Source: Thermoleophilia bacterium UBA5186 (GTDB lineage Bacteria; Actinomycetota; Thermoleophilia; Gaiellales; Gaiellaceae). Taken from it: a stretch of 5,372 bases of DNA. A model generated the notes under the pieces. That model did no database searches and was not told the origin of the DNA. It saw only the letters and a list, made by a program, of their open reading frames with translations. Shown here piece after piece: positions 1 through 5,372 of the stretch (positions are counted from its first letter, which is position 1; the number at the start of each line of letters is the position of its first letter). Both the position numbers and the translations under genes were made by a program. Location of the stretch: positions 18,580 through 23,951 of the forward strand of contig DHWI01000123.1 in the NCBI GenBank assembly GCA_002413095.1. Reading direction: 5' to 3'.

Positions 1-980
1 GAGAGGAACGTGTTGTAGAGCTGCGACAGCTGCTGCACGGGGTCGAAGAAGTTCGTCAGGTACCCGAGGAAGGCGACCAACGTCCCGATCGTGATCGAGC
101 CGCCGAAGACGAGATACCCGCCGTAGCCGAGGACGATTGCTGTCGCGACCGCCGAGAGGAAGTCGACGAAGGGGAAGTAGAGGCCGTTCAGGACGACGGT
201 CTGCTGGTTCGAGTCGCGGTAGGCCTCGCTGACCTGGCGGAAGTGCCGCTGGTTCGCCTCCTCACGCGTGAACGCCTGCACGACGCGCATCCCTGCGATG
301 TCCTCCGCCAACGTCGCCGTGACGGCGCCGAGCGTCTCGCGCACCGCGCGGTAGGCGCGGCCCGAGCGCTTGCGGAAGATCGCGGTCGCGATGGTCATCC
401 CCGGCATGACGGTCAGCGTCGCGAGAGCGAGCCGCCAGTCGAGGAAGAAGAGGACGATCGCCGAGCCGACGAGCGTGAGCGTGTTCTGGACGAGGCTCGT
501 GACGCCGTCGGTGACGAGCTGGTCGAGCGCCTCGACGTCGTTCGTCAGGCGGCTGATGATCACGCCGGCTCGGTTCCGCTCGTAGAACCCGAGCGAGAGC
601 CTTTGCAGGTGGCGGAAGAGATGGTTGCGGAGGTCGGCCAGCATCCGCTCGCCCGTCCAGCCGGTGAAGTAGGTCTGCGCGTACGAGAACACGAGCCCGA
701 GCACGCCGACGACGAGGAAGGCGATCACGATCAGCTCGAGCCGGTGGAGCTGGCGCTGGCGGATGCCCTCGTCGATCGCGAGCTTGATCAGATACGGCGG
801 CGCCAGCGAGACGAGCGTCGCGGCGAGCAGGGACCCGATCGCGAACGTCGTCCGTGCCTTGTACGGGCGGATCAGGCGAACGAGCGTGGTCAGCCGGCGC
901 TTGGTCTGATCCCAGGACCAGTCCTGGACCTCCGCACCCCGCTGCTGCGAGAGATGGCTCCCGGGCTGCCAGACCCTCAC
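1..980 (-). CDS. ABC exporter half-transporter, N-terminal part (second subunit of pair), cut by window edge
   Basis: Reading down the minus strand from a GTG at 980 gives 326 uninterrupted residues that run off the left edge. They form the transmembrane domain of a type IV (B-family) ABC exporter subunit in the inner membrane. After a roughly 30-residue cytoplasmic head come hydrophobic segments near residues 43-66, 82-103, 160-180, 183-201 and 271-305. The intracellular-loop signature FYERNRAGVIISRLTNDVEAL-type stretch lies at 132-152, and the second coupling-helix region, EDIAGMRVVQAFTREEA, at 226-242. The nucleotide-binding domain lies outside the window, so its Walker and signature motifs cannot be checked. 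The start is well supported: GTG overlaps the TGA of the upstream exporter gene by four bases (GTGA), and GGAGG sits 7 bases before it. It is most likely the heterodimer partner of the gene at 977-2752. The substrate (drug, lipid or peptide) cannot be inferred. Confidence 0.93.
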   Translation of the reverse strand, partial: MRVWQPGSHLSQQRGAEVQDWSWDQTKRRLTTLVRLIRPYKARTTFAIGSLLAATLVSLAPPYLIKLAIDEGIRQRQLHRLELIVIAFLVVGVLGLVFSYAQTYFTGWTGERMLADLRNHLFRHLQRLSLGFYERNRAGVIISRLTNDVEALDQLVTDGVTSLVQNTLTLVGSAIVLFFLDWRLALATLTVMPGMTIATAIFRKRSGRAYRAVRETLGAVTATLAEDIAGMRVVQAFTREEANQRHFRQVSEAYRDSNQQTVVLNGLYFPFVDFLSAVATAIVLGYGGYLVFGGSITIGTLVAFLGYLTNFFDPVQQLSQLYNTFL

Positions 981-2752
981 GCGACTTCCTCCGCCTCGGC
1001 GACGACTCGCTCGAGCAGGCCGTGCTCGTAGATCTCGCGGTAGACGCTGCTGATGCCCAGGAGCTCGTCCTGCGTTCCGCGAGCTGCCATGCGCCCGTGC
1101 TCGAGCACGACGATCTCGTCGGCGAGCGCGATCGTCGAGAGCCGGTGGGCGATGATGATCGTCGTCCGGCCGCGCATCGCTTCCGTGAGACCGGTCCGGA
1201 TCCTCGCCTCGGTCGTCGCGTCGACAGAGGCCGTCGCGTCGTCGAGGATCAGGATCCGCGGATCCATCACGAGGGCGCGCGCGATCGCGATCCGCTGGCG
1301 CTGCCCGCCGGAGAGCGTGATCCCTCGCTCGCCGATCACGGTGTTGTAGCCCTCCGGGAGCGCCTCGACGAACTCGTGCGCCTGCGCGAGTCGTGCCGCG
1401 CGCTCGATCTCCTCGTCCGTCGCGTGCGGCGTGCCGAAGGCGATGTTCTCGCGCACCGTCGTCGAGAAGAGGAACGGATCCTGGGGAATCACGCCGATCG
1501 CGCGGCGCAGCGAGTTGAGCTTCACAGCGCGAACATCGGCGCCGTCGAGCGTGACGCGCCCCGCCGAGACGTCGTAGAAGCGCGGCAAGAGCGATGCGAG
1601 CGTCGTCTTCCCGGAGCCGGTGTGCCCGACGAGCGCGATCGTGCGGCCGGGCGCGATCTCGAGGTCGATCTCGTGCAGCACCGGCCGGCCAGGCGCGTAC
1701 TCGAAGGAGACGCCCTCGTAGCGCACGAGCCCGTCGCCCTCGGGAAGGTCGCGCGCCGCGGGCGCGTCCGCGATGTCCTCCGGCTCGTCGATCACCTGGA
1801 AGATTCGCTCGCCGGACGCCGTCGCGCGCTGCGCTTGACCGATCCACATCCCGAGCTGGCGAAGAGGCATGACGAGCATCGTCACGTAGAGCGAAAAGCG
1901 GACGAAGTTCTCCAACCCGAGCTGGCCGTGCACGACCATTCGCCCGCCGACGAGCAGCACGGCCGCCTGCGCGAACATCGGCAGAAACGACATCAGGGGC
2001 ACGTAGAACGCGCGTTGCCGGTTCGCCTTCACGCTTTGTGCAAAGACGGCCTCTGAACGCGTCTCGAACTTGTCTTGCTCGGCCTGCTCCTGTGCGAACG
2101 CCTTGACCACGTGTACGCCGACGATGTTCTCCTCGGCGACCGTGGCGACGTCGGCCATCTTCTGCTGCACGTCGCGGAGCAGCGGGTGCGCGATGTGGCT
2201 GTACCGATACGCGAACGCGATCAGCAAGGGGAGGATCGCGAGCGCAACGAGCGAGAGCTTCACGCTCACGACGAACATCACGATCGTGACGCCGACGATC
2301 GTGAAGATGTGCTGGAAGAAGAAGATCAGCCCGTAGCCGAGAAAGAAGCGCACGCCCTGCAGGTCGACGGTCGCGCGCGACATCAGCTGTCCGGTCTGAT
2401 GGCGGTCGTAGAACGAGAACGAAAGCCGGACGAGCCGCGCGTACAGCGCCGTCCGCATGTCCATCTCGACGGCGAGGGCTTGACGGCCCGCGATCAGTCT
2501 TCGGCCCATCATCGTGAGGGCCCGGACTGCGCCGACGCCGAGCACCGCCGCGACCAGCGGCACGAGCTGATGCCGATGGCCGTGGCGGACGACGTCGACG
2601 ACGTTGCCCGTCAGGTAGACGATCACGAGCGCCGCGGCCTGCGAGGCGACCGCGAGGACGACCGAGATCCCCATCGAGAGCTTGTACGGCCGCAGGAACC
2701 CGAGCAGACGGACGAACGTGCGGCGATACGGCGGGCGCGACTGGTCGTCCAC
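977..2752 (-). CDS. ABC exporter half-transporter, fused membrane and ATPase domains (degenerate Walker B Glu)
   Basis: A complete 591-residue subunit of a multidrug/lipid-type ABC exporter. It is predicted to use ATP hydrolysis to move a substrate out across the cytoplasmic membrane as a dimer. The six-helix membrane domain covers about residues 20-310, with the loop motif FYDRHQTGQLMSRATVD at 114-130 and the second coupling region around 205-225 (VAEENIVGVHVVKAFAQE). The ATPase domain covers about 340-585: Walker A GHTGSGKT at 376-383, Q-loop Gln424, signature LSGGQ at 480-484, Walker B ILILDD at 500-505, D-loop SVD at 509-511 and switch His536. Residue 505, normally the catalytic Glu, is Asp. 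This is typical of the degenerate-site subunit in heterodimers such as TM287/288, LmrCD and BmrCD. The start is GTG at 2752, nine bases after the stop of the glycosylase gene and in the same frame. No good Shine-Dalgarno is visible, but a TAGAGT hexamer lies 6 bases upstream. The stop overlaps the next exporter gene. The substrate is unknown. Confidence 0.95.
   Translation of the reverse strand: MDDQSRPPYRRTFVRLLGFLRPYKLSMGISVVLAVASQAAALVIVYLTGNVVDVVRHGHRHQLVPLVAAVLGVGAVRALTMMGRRLIAGRQALAVEMDMRTALYARLVRLSFSFYDRHQTGQLMSRATVDLQGVRFFLGYGLIFFFQHIFTIVGVTIVMFVVSVKLSLVALAILPLLIAFAYRYSHIAHPLLRDVQQKMADVATVAEENIVGVHVVKAFAQEQAEQDKFETRSEAVFAQSVKANRQRAFYVPLMSFLPMFAQAAVLLVGGRMVVHGQLGLENFVRFSLYVTMLVMPLRQLGMWIGQAQRATASGERIFQVIDEPEDIADAPAARDLPEGDGLVRYEGVSFEYAPGRPVLHEIDLEIAPGRTIALVGHTGSGKTTLASLLPRFYDVSAGRVTLDGADVRAVKLNSLRRAIGVIPQDPFLFSTTVRENIAFGTPHATDEEIERAARLAQAHEFVEALPEGYNTVIGERGITLSGGQRQRIAIARALVMDPRILILDDATASVDATTEARIRTGLTEAMRGRTTIIIAHRLSTIALADEIVVLEHGRMAARGTQDELLGISSVYREIYEHGLLERVVAEAEEVA
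988..992 (-). promoter_or_regulatory. Shine-Dalgarno GGAGG for the second exporter gene
   Basis: GGAGG on the minus strand ends seven bases before the GTG at 980, which is ideal spacing. It lies inside the last codons of the upstream exporter gene and settles the start of the downstream one at the GTGA overlap. It is the only strong, correctly spaced ribosome binding site among the six genes. Confidence 0.8.
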
Positions 2753-2764
2753 CCCGGAACTCTA
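2753..2764 (-). promoter_or_regulatory. Candidate internal -10 element before the first exporter gene
   Basis: On the minus strand TAGAGT occupies 2764-2759, six bases before the exporter GTG. Its first three bases are the stop codon of the glycosylase gene. The hexamer is identical to the one before ftcD, and no properly spaced Shine-Dalgarno is present. It may therefore start a leaderless exporter transcript independent of the operon promoter. No convincing -35 is visible, so this remains a candidate. Confidence 0.35.
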
Positions 2765-3376
2765 GCCCCCGTCGAGACGGGCGACCTCGACGCGGATCAG
2801 GTCGACGGCGCGCTCGACGAGGCTGCGGTTCGCGGGCGAGTTCACCCATGAGCTCGCGCCCGAAGGGTGGGGAAGTGGGATCGCCGCCGCGCCGTCGTCG
2901 AGCTCGTAGCGGCGGCCGATGCAGGCCGCGAGGCCGGTCACGCCGAGCAGGCGCCTGATCGCCAGCCCGCCGACCGGGACGACGAGCTGCGGCCGGAGGA
3001 GGCGGAACTCCCATTCGCGCCAGAACGAGCAGAGCTCCTGCTCGCGCGGAGTGGGCGTCCGATCGCCTCGTCCCGACGCCGGGCGTCCCGGGTAGCAGCG
3101 GGTGACCGACGCGCAGTAGAACGTTCCGTAGAACGTGTCCTCGTCCATCGCGAGCCAGCGGCGCAGCGTCTTGCCGGCGCGACCGCGCCACGGGCGGCGT
3201 TCCTGGCCCTCGACGATCCCCGGAGCCTGGCCGAACATGTACGCGCGCTGTCCGGAGTAGCCGAGCACGACCGGGAGCGACTCGAGTGGGAAGCCGGCCT
3301 CGAAGCACGCGCGGCACACCCGATTGTCGCGCTGCAGCGAGGCGATCGAGCGGTACGACGAGCGGCGCCGCGTCAC
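2762..3376 (-). CDS. Uracil-DNA glycosylase superfamily protein, Fe-S type, GQAPG variant
   Basis: A 204-residue protein of the uracil-DNA glycosylase superfamily (COG1573-like), a family that removes deaminated bases from DNA. Four cysteines are placed like the [4Fe-4S] ligands of family 4 enzymes: Cys21 and Cys24 (CRAC), Cys94 (SVTRCYPG) and Cys116. Motif 1 is GQAPG at 49-53, followed by RPWRGRAGKTLRRWL at 61-75. The C-terminal motif is PLPHPSGASSW at 168-177. Family 4 enzymes and UdgX usually have Glu where Gln50 stands, and the KRRIH insert of UdgX is absent. The protein therefore fits best with a less characterised GQAPG/CYPG subgroup, and its base specificity should not be assumed. The GTG start at 3376 forms a 4-base GTGA overlap with the methyltransferase stop. 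No well-placed Shine-Dalgarno is visible, so translation is probably coupled. The next possible start, Val20, would leave almost nothing before the first Fe-S cysteines. The superfamily is secure; the function is moderately so. Confidence 0.88.
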   Translation of the reverse strand: MTRRRSSYRSIASLQRDNRVCRACFEAGFPLESLPVVLGYSGQRAYMFGQAPGIVEGQERRPWRGRAGKTLRRWLAMDEDTFYGTFYCASVTRCYPGRPASGRGDRTPTPREQELCSFWREWEFRLLRPQLVVPVGGLAIRRLLGVTGLAACIGRRYELDDGAAAIPLPHPSGASSWVNSPANRSLVERAVDLIRVEVARLDGG

Positions 3377-3963
3377 CTCGAGCGGACGACGACGAACCAG
3401 CGGCCCTCGTGCAGCACCTCGCCGCGGCCGAGCTCCGTGGCGAGCCCCGCGCCTATGAAGTGCCGCTTGTAGACCTCCCAGCGCGAGCCGTCGTTGAGGA
3501 TGCGCTCCTGCTGCTCTTCGTCCTGCCGATCGGAGCGCTTCGCCGAGTCGACCACGACGAGCTCCGGCGCGACACGCCGCGCCTCTCGCAGGAACCGCTC
3601 GCGCTCGCCCAGCTCCAGATGACCGTAGAAATGCCCGGTGAAGATGCGATCGAACGAGCCGTCCTCGAACGGCAGCTCGAGCGCGTCGCCCTGGACGAAC
3701 TCGCCCGCCGGCACCCGCTCCTGCGCGATTGCGAGCATCGAGGCGCTCTGGTCGAGGCCGACGATCTCACCGCGGAGGTGACGCGTGAGAAAGCCGGTGC
3801 CGCACGCGACGTCGAGGGTCCGCACCGGCGGCAACGAGGCGACGACGCCCTCGAGCTCGCGAACCTCGTCGTCCCACTGCGGCCGGTCGAGCCCGTCGAA
3901 GCGCCCGAGGCCTTCGTACCACTCGTCGTACTCGCGGGCCCGAGCGTCGTAGTACGCCTTCAC
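3373..3963 (-). CDS. Class I SAM-dependent methyltransferase, substrate unknown
   Basis: A 196-residue cytosolic methyltransferase with a Rossmann-type SAM-binding fold (Methyltransf_11/25-like). It begins VKAYYDARAREYDEWYE, a common N-terminal signature of small-molecule methyltransferases. Motif I is DVACGTGFLT at 51-60. An acidic residue for the SAM ribose sits at Asp71 (GLDQS). Then come GDALELPF at 92-99, SFDRIF at 103-108 and a C-terminal half with ERILNDGSRWEVYKRHF at 153-169. That last block appears to be conserved among actinobacterial relatives from memory, but this was not searched. The acceptor cannot be told. The start is GTG at 3963. The frame stays open far upstream but only as the antisense of ftcD, with no ATG, GTG or TTG nearby (the Val codon 48 bases upstream is GTT). 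AGGAGG abuts the start codon with no spacing, too close for ribosome binding, so a leaderless mRNA is more likely. It is the first gene of the leftward operon and its TGA overlaps the next GTG. Confidence 0.9.
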   Translation of the reverse strand: MKAYYDARAREYDEWYEGLGRFDGLDRPQWDDEVRELEGVVASLPPVRTLDVACGTGFLTRHLRGEIVGLDQSASMLAIAQERVPAGEFVQGDALELPFEDGSFDRIFTGHFYGHLELGERERFLREARRVAPELVVVDSAKRSDRQDEEQQERILNDGSRWEVYKRHFIGAGLATELGRGEVLHEGRWFVVVRSR

Positions 3964-3981
3964 CCTCCTAGAGTACGGCCG
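3964..3981. promoter_or_regulatory. Candidate bidirectional leaderless promoter with overlapping -10 hexamers
   Basis: Only 18 bases separate the two divergent GTG start codons. Within them the plus strand reads TAGAGT (3969-3974) followed by seven bases and the ftcD GTG. The minus strand reads TACTCT (3975-3970) followed by six bases and the methyltransferase GTG. Both match the TAnnnT -10 consensus, and the spacing is what is expected if transcription begins at the start codon itself. The hexamers overlap by five base pairs because the core TAGAGTA is nearly symmetrical. Clear -35 elements are not visible and would have to lie inside the opposite gene. The bases are seen; the promoter role is inferred. 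Confidence 0.55.
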
Positions 3982-4872
3982 GTGCAGCTGCCTCTGGAGT
4001 CCGTGCCGAACTTCTCGGAAGGGCGCGATCAGACCACGATCGACGCGATCGCGACCGCGCTCGGCGGGCCCGCCCACCTGCTCGACGTGCACGCCGACGC
4101 GGACCACAACCGCTCGGTGTTCACCGTCGTCGGGGCCGAGGCGGAGCTGCTCGAGGCGCTCGTGGCCGGGGTTGCGTGCGCGCGCGAGCGCATCGACCTG
4201 CGCGCGCATGAGGGGGCGCATCCACGCGTGGGCGTGGCGGACGTCGTCCCGGTCGTGCCCATCCGTCCGACCGACATGTCTCGCGCCCAAGCGGCTGCGC
4301 TGGAGCTCGCCGGCCGGCTTGGCGACGACGGCACTCCCGTGTTCCTCTACGGCGAGTCGGGCGAGGGACGAGGGCCCGCGTTCTTCCGCCGGGGTGGGCT
4401 GGACGAGCTGCGGCGCCGCGTTGCGTCTGGCGAGCTCGCGCCCGACTTCGGCCCGCCGGAGATCGACACGCGCACAGGCGCTGCGATCGTGGGCGCGCGA
4501 CGGCCGCTGATCGCGTTCAACGTCGACCTCCGGAACGCGTCGATCGAGGTAGCCCAGGAGATCGCGGCGGCGATCCGCGAGCGGGGTGGGGGCTTTCCCG
4601 GCGTCCGCGCGCTCGGGCTCGATCTGCCGCGCGCCGGGCGCGTCCAGGTGAGCATGAACGTCGAGGATTGGGAGGCGGCGGCGCTGCACGAGATCGTGGC
4701 GCGGATCGCGTTCGAGTCGGCGCGGAGAGGCGCGGAGCTCGCCGGCTCGGAGCTGGTCGGGCTGATGCCGGCGGGCGCTGTGGCCGCTGCGGCCGGGCAC
4801 CTGCTCGGAATCGACGGGTTCGACACGCGCCACGTCCTCGAGCTCCGCCTGCTGGACGACGGCCCGGACTAG
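3982..4872 (+). CDS. ftcD: Glutamate formimidoyltransferase (monofunctional)
   Basis: A 296-residue cytosolic enzyme that transfers the formimino group of N-formimino-L-glutamate to tetrahydrofolate, giving glutamate and 5-formimino-THF, in histidine breakdown. The family signature VPNFSEGR is at residues 8-15. HEGAHPRVGVADVVPVVPI at 76-94 contains His80, which matches the catalytic His of the mammalian formiminotransferase domain. VGARRPLIAFNV at 170-181 and QVSMNV at 222-227 mark the second subdomain, and ELVGLMP is at 257-263. The length equals the transferase domain alone. The cyclodeaminase half fused in animal FTCD is absent, so a separate cyclodeaminase would be needed. GTG at 3982 is chosen because it places VPNFSEG seven residues in, as is usual for the family; the later GTG at 4003 would cut into the motif. 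There is no Shine-Dalgarno; TAGAGT ends 7 bases before the start. hutH follows after 12 bases, which supports a role in histidine use. An alternative known for this family is metabolism of 5-formyl-THF. Confidence 0.95.
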   Translation: MQLPLESVPNFSEGRDQTTIDAIATALGGPAHLLDVHADADHNRSVFTVVGAEAELLEALVAGVACARERIDLRAHEGAHPRVGVADVVPVVPIRPTDMSRAQAAALELAGRLGDDGTPVFLYGESGEGRGPAFFRRGGLDELRRRVASGELAPDFGPPEIDTRTGAAIVGARRPLIAFNVDLRNASIEVAQEIAAAIRERGGGFPGVRALGLDLPRAGRVQVSMNVEDWEAAALHEIVARIAFESARRGAELAGSELVGLMPAGAVAAAAGHLLGIDGFDTRHVLELRLLDDGPD

Positions 4873-4884
4873 ACTGGCCGCGGA

Positions 4885-5372
4885 ATGGCCCAGGCCACCG
4901 CGATCCGGCTCAGCGGCGAGCGCCTCACCGTGGCCGACGTGTGGCTCGTGGCGTGCCGAGGCGCGCACGCCGAGCTCTCCGACGAGTCGCGCGGGAAGAT
5001 GCGTGCCGCGCGCGCGCTCGTCGAACGGGCTGTCCATGGGAGCCGCGAGCACACCTACGGCGTCAACACGGGCTTCGGCCGCTTCGTCAACCGCTCGATT
5101 CCCGAGGAGCTGACGGAGGAGCTCCAACTGCGCCTCCTTCGCTCCCACGCCTGCGGGGTCGGCGACCCGTACCCGGACGAGATCGTCCGCGCCGCGATGC
5201 TGCTGCGCGCGAACGCGCTCGCGAAGGGCACCTCGGGCGCCCGCATCGAGACCGTCGAGCTGCTCATCGAGCTGCTGAACCGAGGCGTGCTCCCGTACGT
5301 TCCCAGCCGCGGCTCCGTCGGAGCGAGCGGCGATCTGGCCCCGCTCGCGCATCTCGCGCTGCCGCTCGTCGG
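4885..5372 (+). CDS. hutH: Histidine ammonia-lyase, N-terminal part, cut by window edge
   Basis: An ATG at 4885 opens 162 residues that are still open at the right edge, about a third of a normal ammonia-lyase of roughly 510 residues. The enzyme removes ammonia from L-histidine to give urocanate, the first step of histidine catabolism. YGVNTGFG at 58-65 includes the catalytic Tyr58. Ser87-His88 matches the Ser-His pair of histidine lyases, not the residues used by tyrosine or phenylalanine lyases. KGTSGAR lies at 114-120. GSVGASGDLAPLAHLALPLV at 143-162 holds Ala147-Ser148-Gly149, which cyclise to the MIO electrophile. Numbering is five residues ahead of the Pseudomonas putida enzyme, so the start fits well. 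Twelve bases separate it from the ftcD stop, with only a weak GCGGA directly before the ATG, so co-transcription with ftcD is likely. Identification is strong despite the truncation. The one realistic alternative, another aromatic amino acid lyase, is made less likely by the Ser-His pair and by ftcD. Confidence 0.94.
   Translation, partial: MAQATAIRLSGERLTVADVWLVACRGAHAELSDESRGKMRAARALVERAVHGSREHTYGVNTGFGRFVNRSIPEELTEELQLRLLRSHACGVGDPYPDEIVRAAMLLRANALAKGTSGARIETVELLIELLNRGVLPYVPSRGSVGASGDLAPLAHLALPLV

Noticed and set aside
2765..2780. Small inverted repeat (CCCGT / ACGGG) at the end of the glycosylase gene as a possible terminator
   Set aside because: The stem is only five pairs with no T-tract, and it lies inside coding sequence between genes that appear co-transcribed.
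854..2851. Long plus-strand open frames opposite the exporter and glycosylase genes
   Set aside because: They are Arg/Asp/Glu-rich translations typical of antisense frames in high-GC DNA, while the minus strand carries complete ABC transporter motifs.
3964..3969. AGGAGG before the methyltransferase as a Shine-Dalgarno site
   Set aside because: It touches the GTG with no spacing and there is no later ATG, GTG or TTG near the N-terminus that it could serve.
3286..3981. Extension of the ftcD frame upstream into the methyltransferase and glycosylase region
   Set aside because: It is antisense to those genes, has no family resemblance, and the GTG at 3982 gives the normal N-terminus of the enzyme family.
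4870..4884. TAGACT at the ftcD stop as a -10 element for hutH
   Set aside because: It lies nine bases from the ATG, less favourable for a leaderless start than the other two cases, and tight linkage to ftcD explains expression without it.
3373..5352. Very long minus-strand open frame running upstream of the methyltransferase through ftcD and into hutH
   Set aside because: Its upstream two-thirds is the antisense of well-identified ftcD and hutH and has low-complexity, Arg/Ala-rich composition. Only the part from GTG at 3963 matches a protein family.

Overview
The window is G+C-rich, densely packed bacterial chromosome. Six protein genes fill it almost completely, and the largest gap between genes is 18 bp. 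Five of the six genes start with GTG, and third codon positions are strongly G/C. This suggests a high-GC actinobacterium. The style of the proteins would fit a Thermoleophilia-like lineage, but that placement is an impression and not something the sequence proves.

Layout. A divergent pair of start codons (3963 on minus, 3982 on plus) splits the window. Leftward run four tightly linked minus-strand genes: a class I SAM-dependent methyltransferase (3963-3373), a Fe-S uracil-DNA-glycosylase-superfamily protein (3376-2762), a full-length ABC exporter half-transporter (2752-977) and the N-terminal 326 residues of a second half-transporter that leaves the window at base 1 (980-1). Two junctions are 4-base GTGA stop/start overlaps and one is a 9-base gap, so this looks like one operon. 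Rightward run glutamate formimidoyltransferase (ftcD, 3982-4872) and, 12 bases later, the first 162 residues of histidine ammonia-lyase (hutH, 4885 to the edge).

How the genes work together. ftcD and hutH belong to histidine catabolism. HutH makes urocanate from histidine. FtcD moves the formimino group of N-formimino-glutamate to tetrahydrofolate. The remaining hut genes (hutU, hutI and a cyclodeaminase) would be expected beyond the right edge. The two ABC half-transporters probably form one heterodimeric exporter. The complete subunit has Asp where the catalytic Walker B Glu normally sits, as in the degenerate-site subunits of known heterodimers. Nothing in the sequence says what is exported, or why a methyltransferase and a DNA-repair-type protein precede the exporter.

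The most interesting signal is regulatory. The 18 bp between the divergent starts holds two overlapping TAnnnT hexamers, one per strand, each 6-7 bases from its GTG. This looks like a shared, symmetrical -10 element driving two leaderless mRNAs. A similar TAGAGT hexamer, built partly from the stop codon of the glycosylase gene, lies 6 bases before the GTG of the first exporter gene. No RNA gene, mobile element, CRISPR array or convincing terminator was seen, and I found no clear new biological system.
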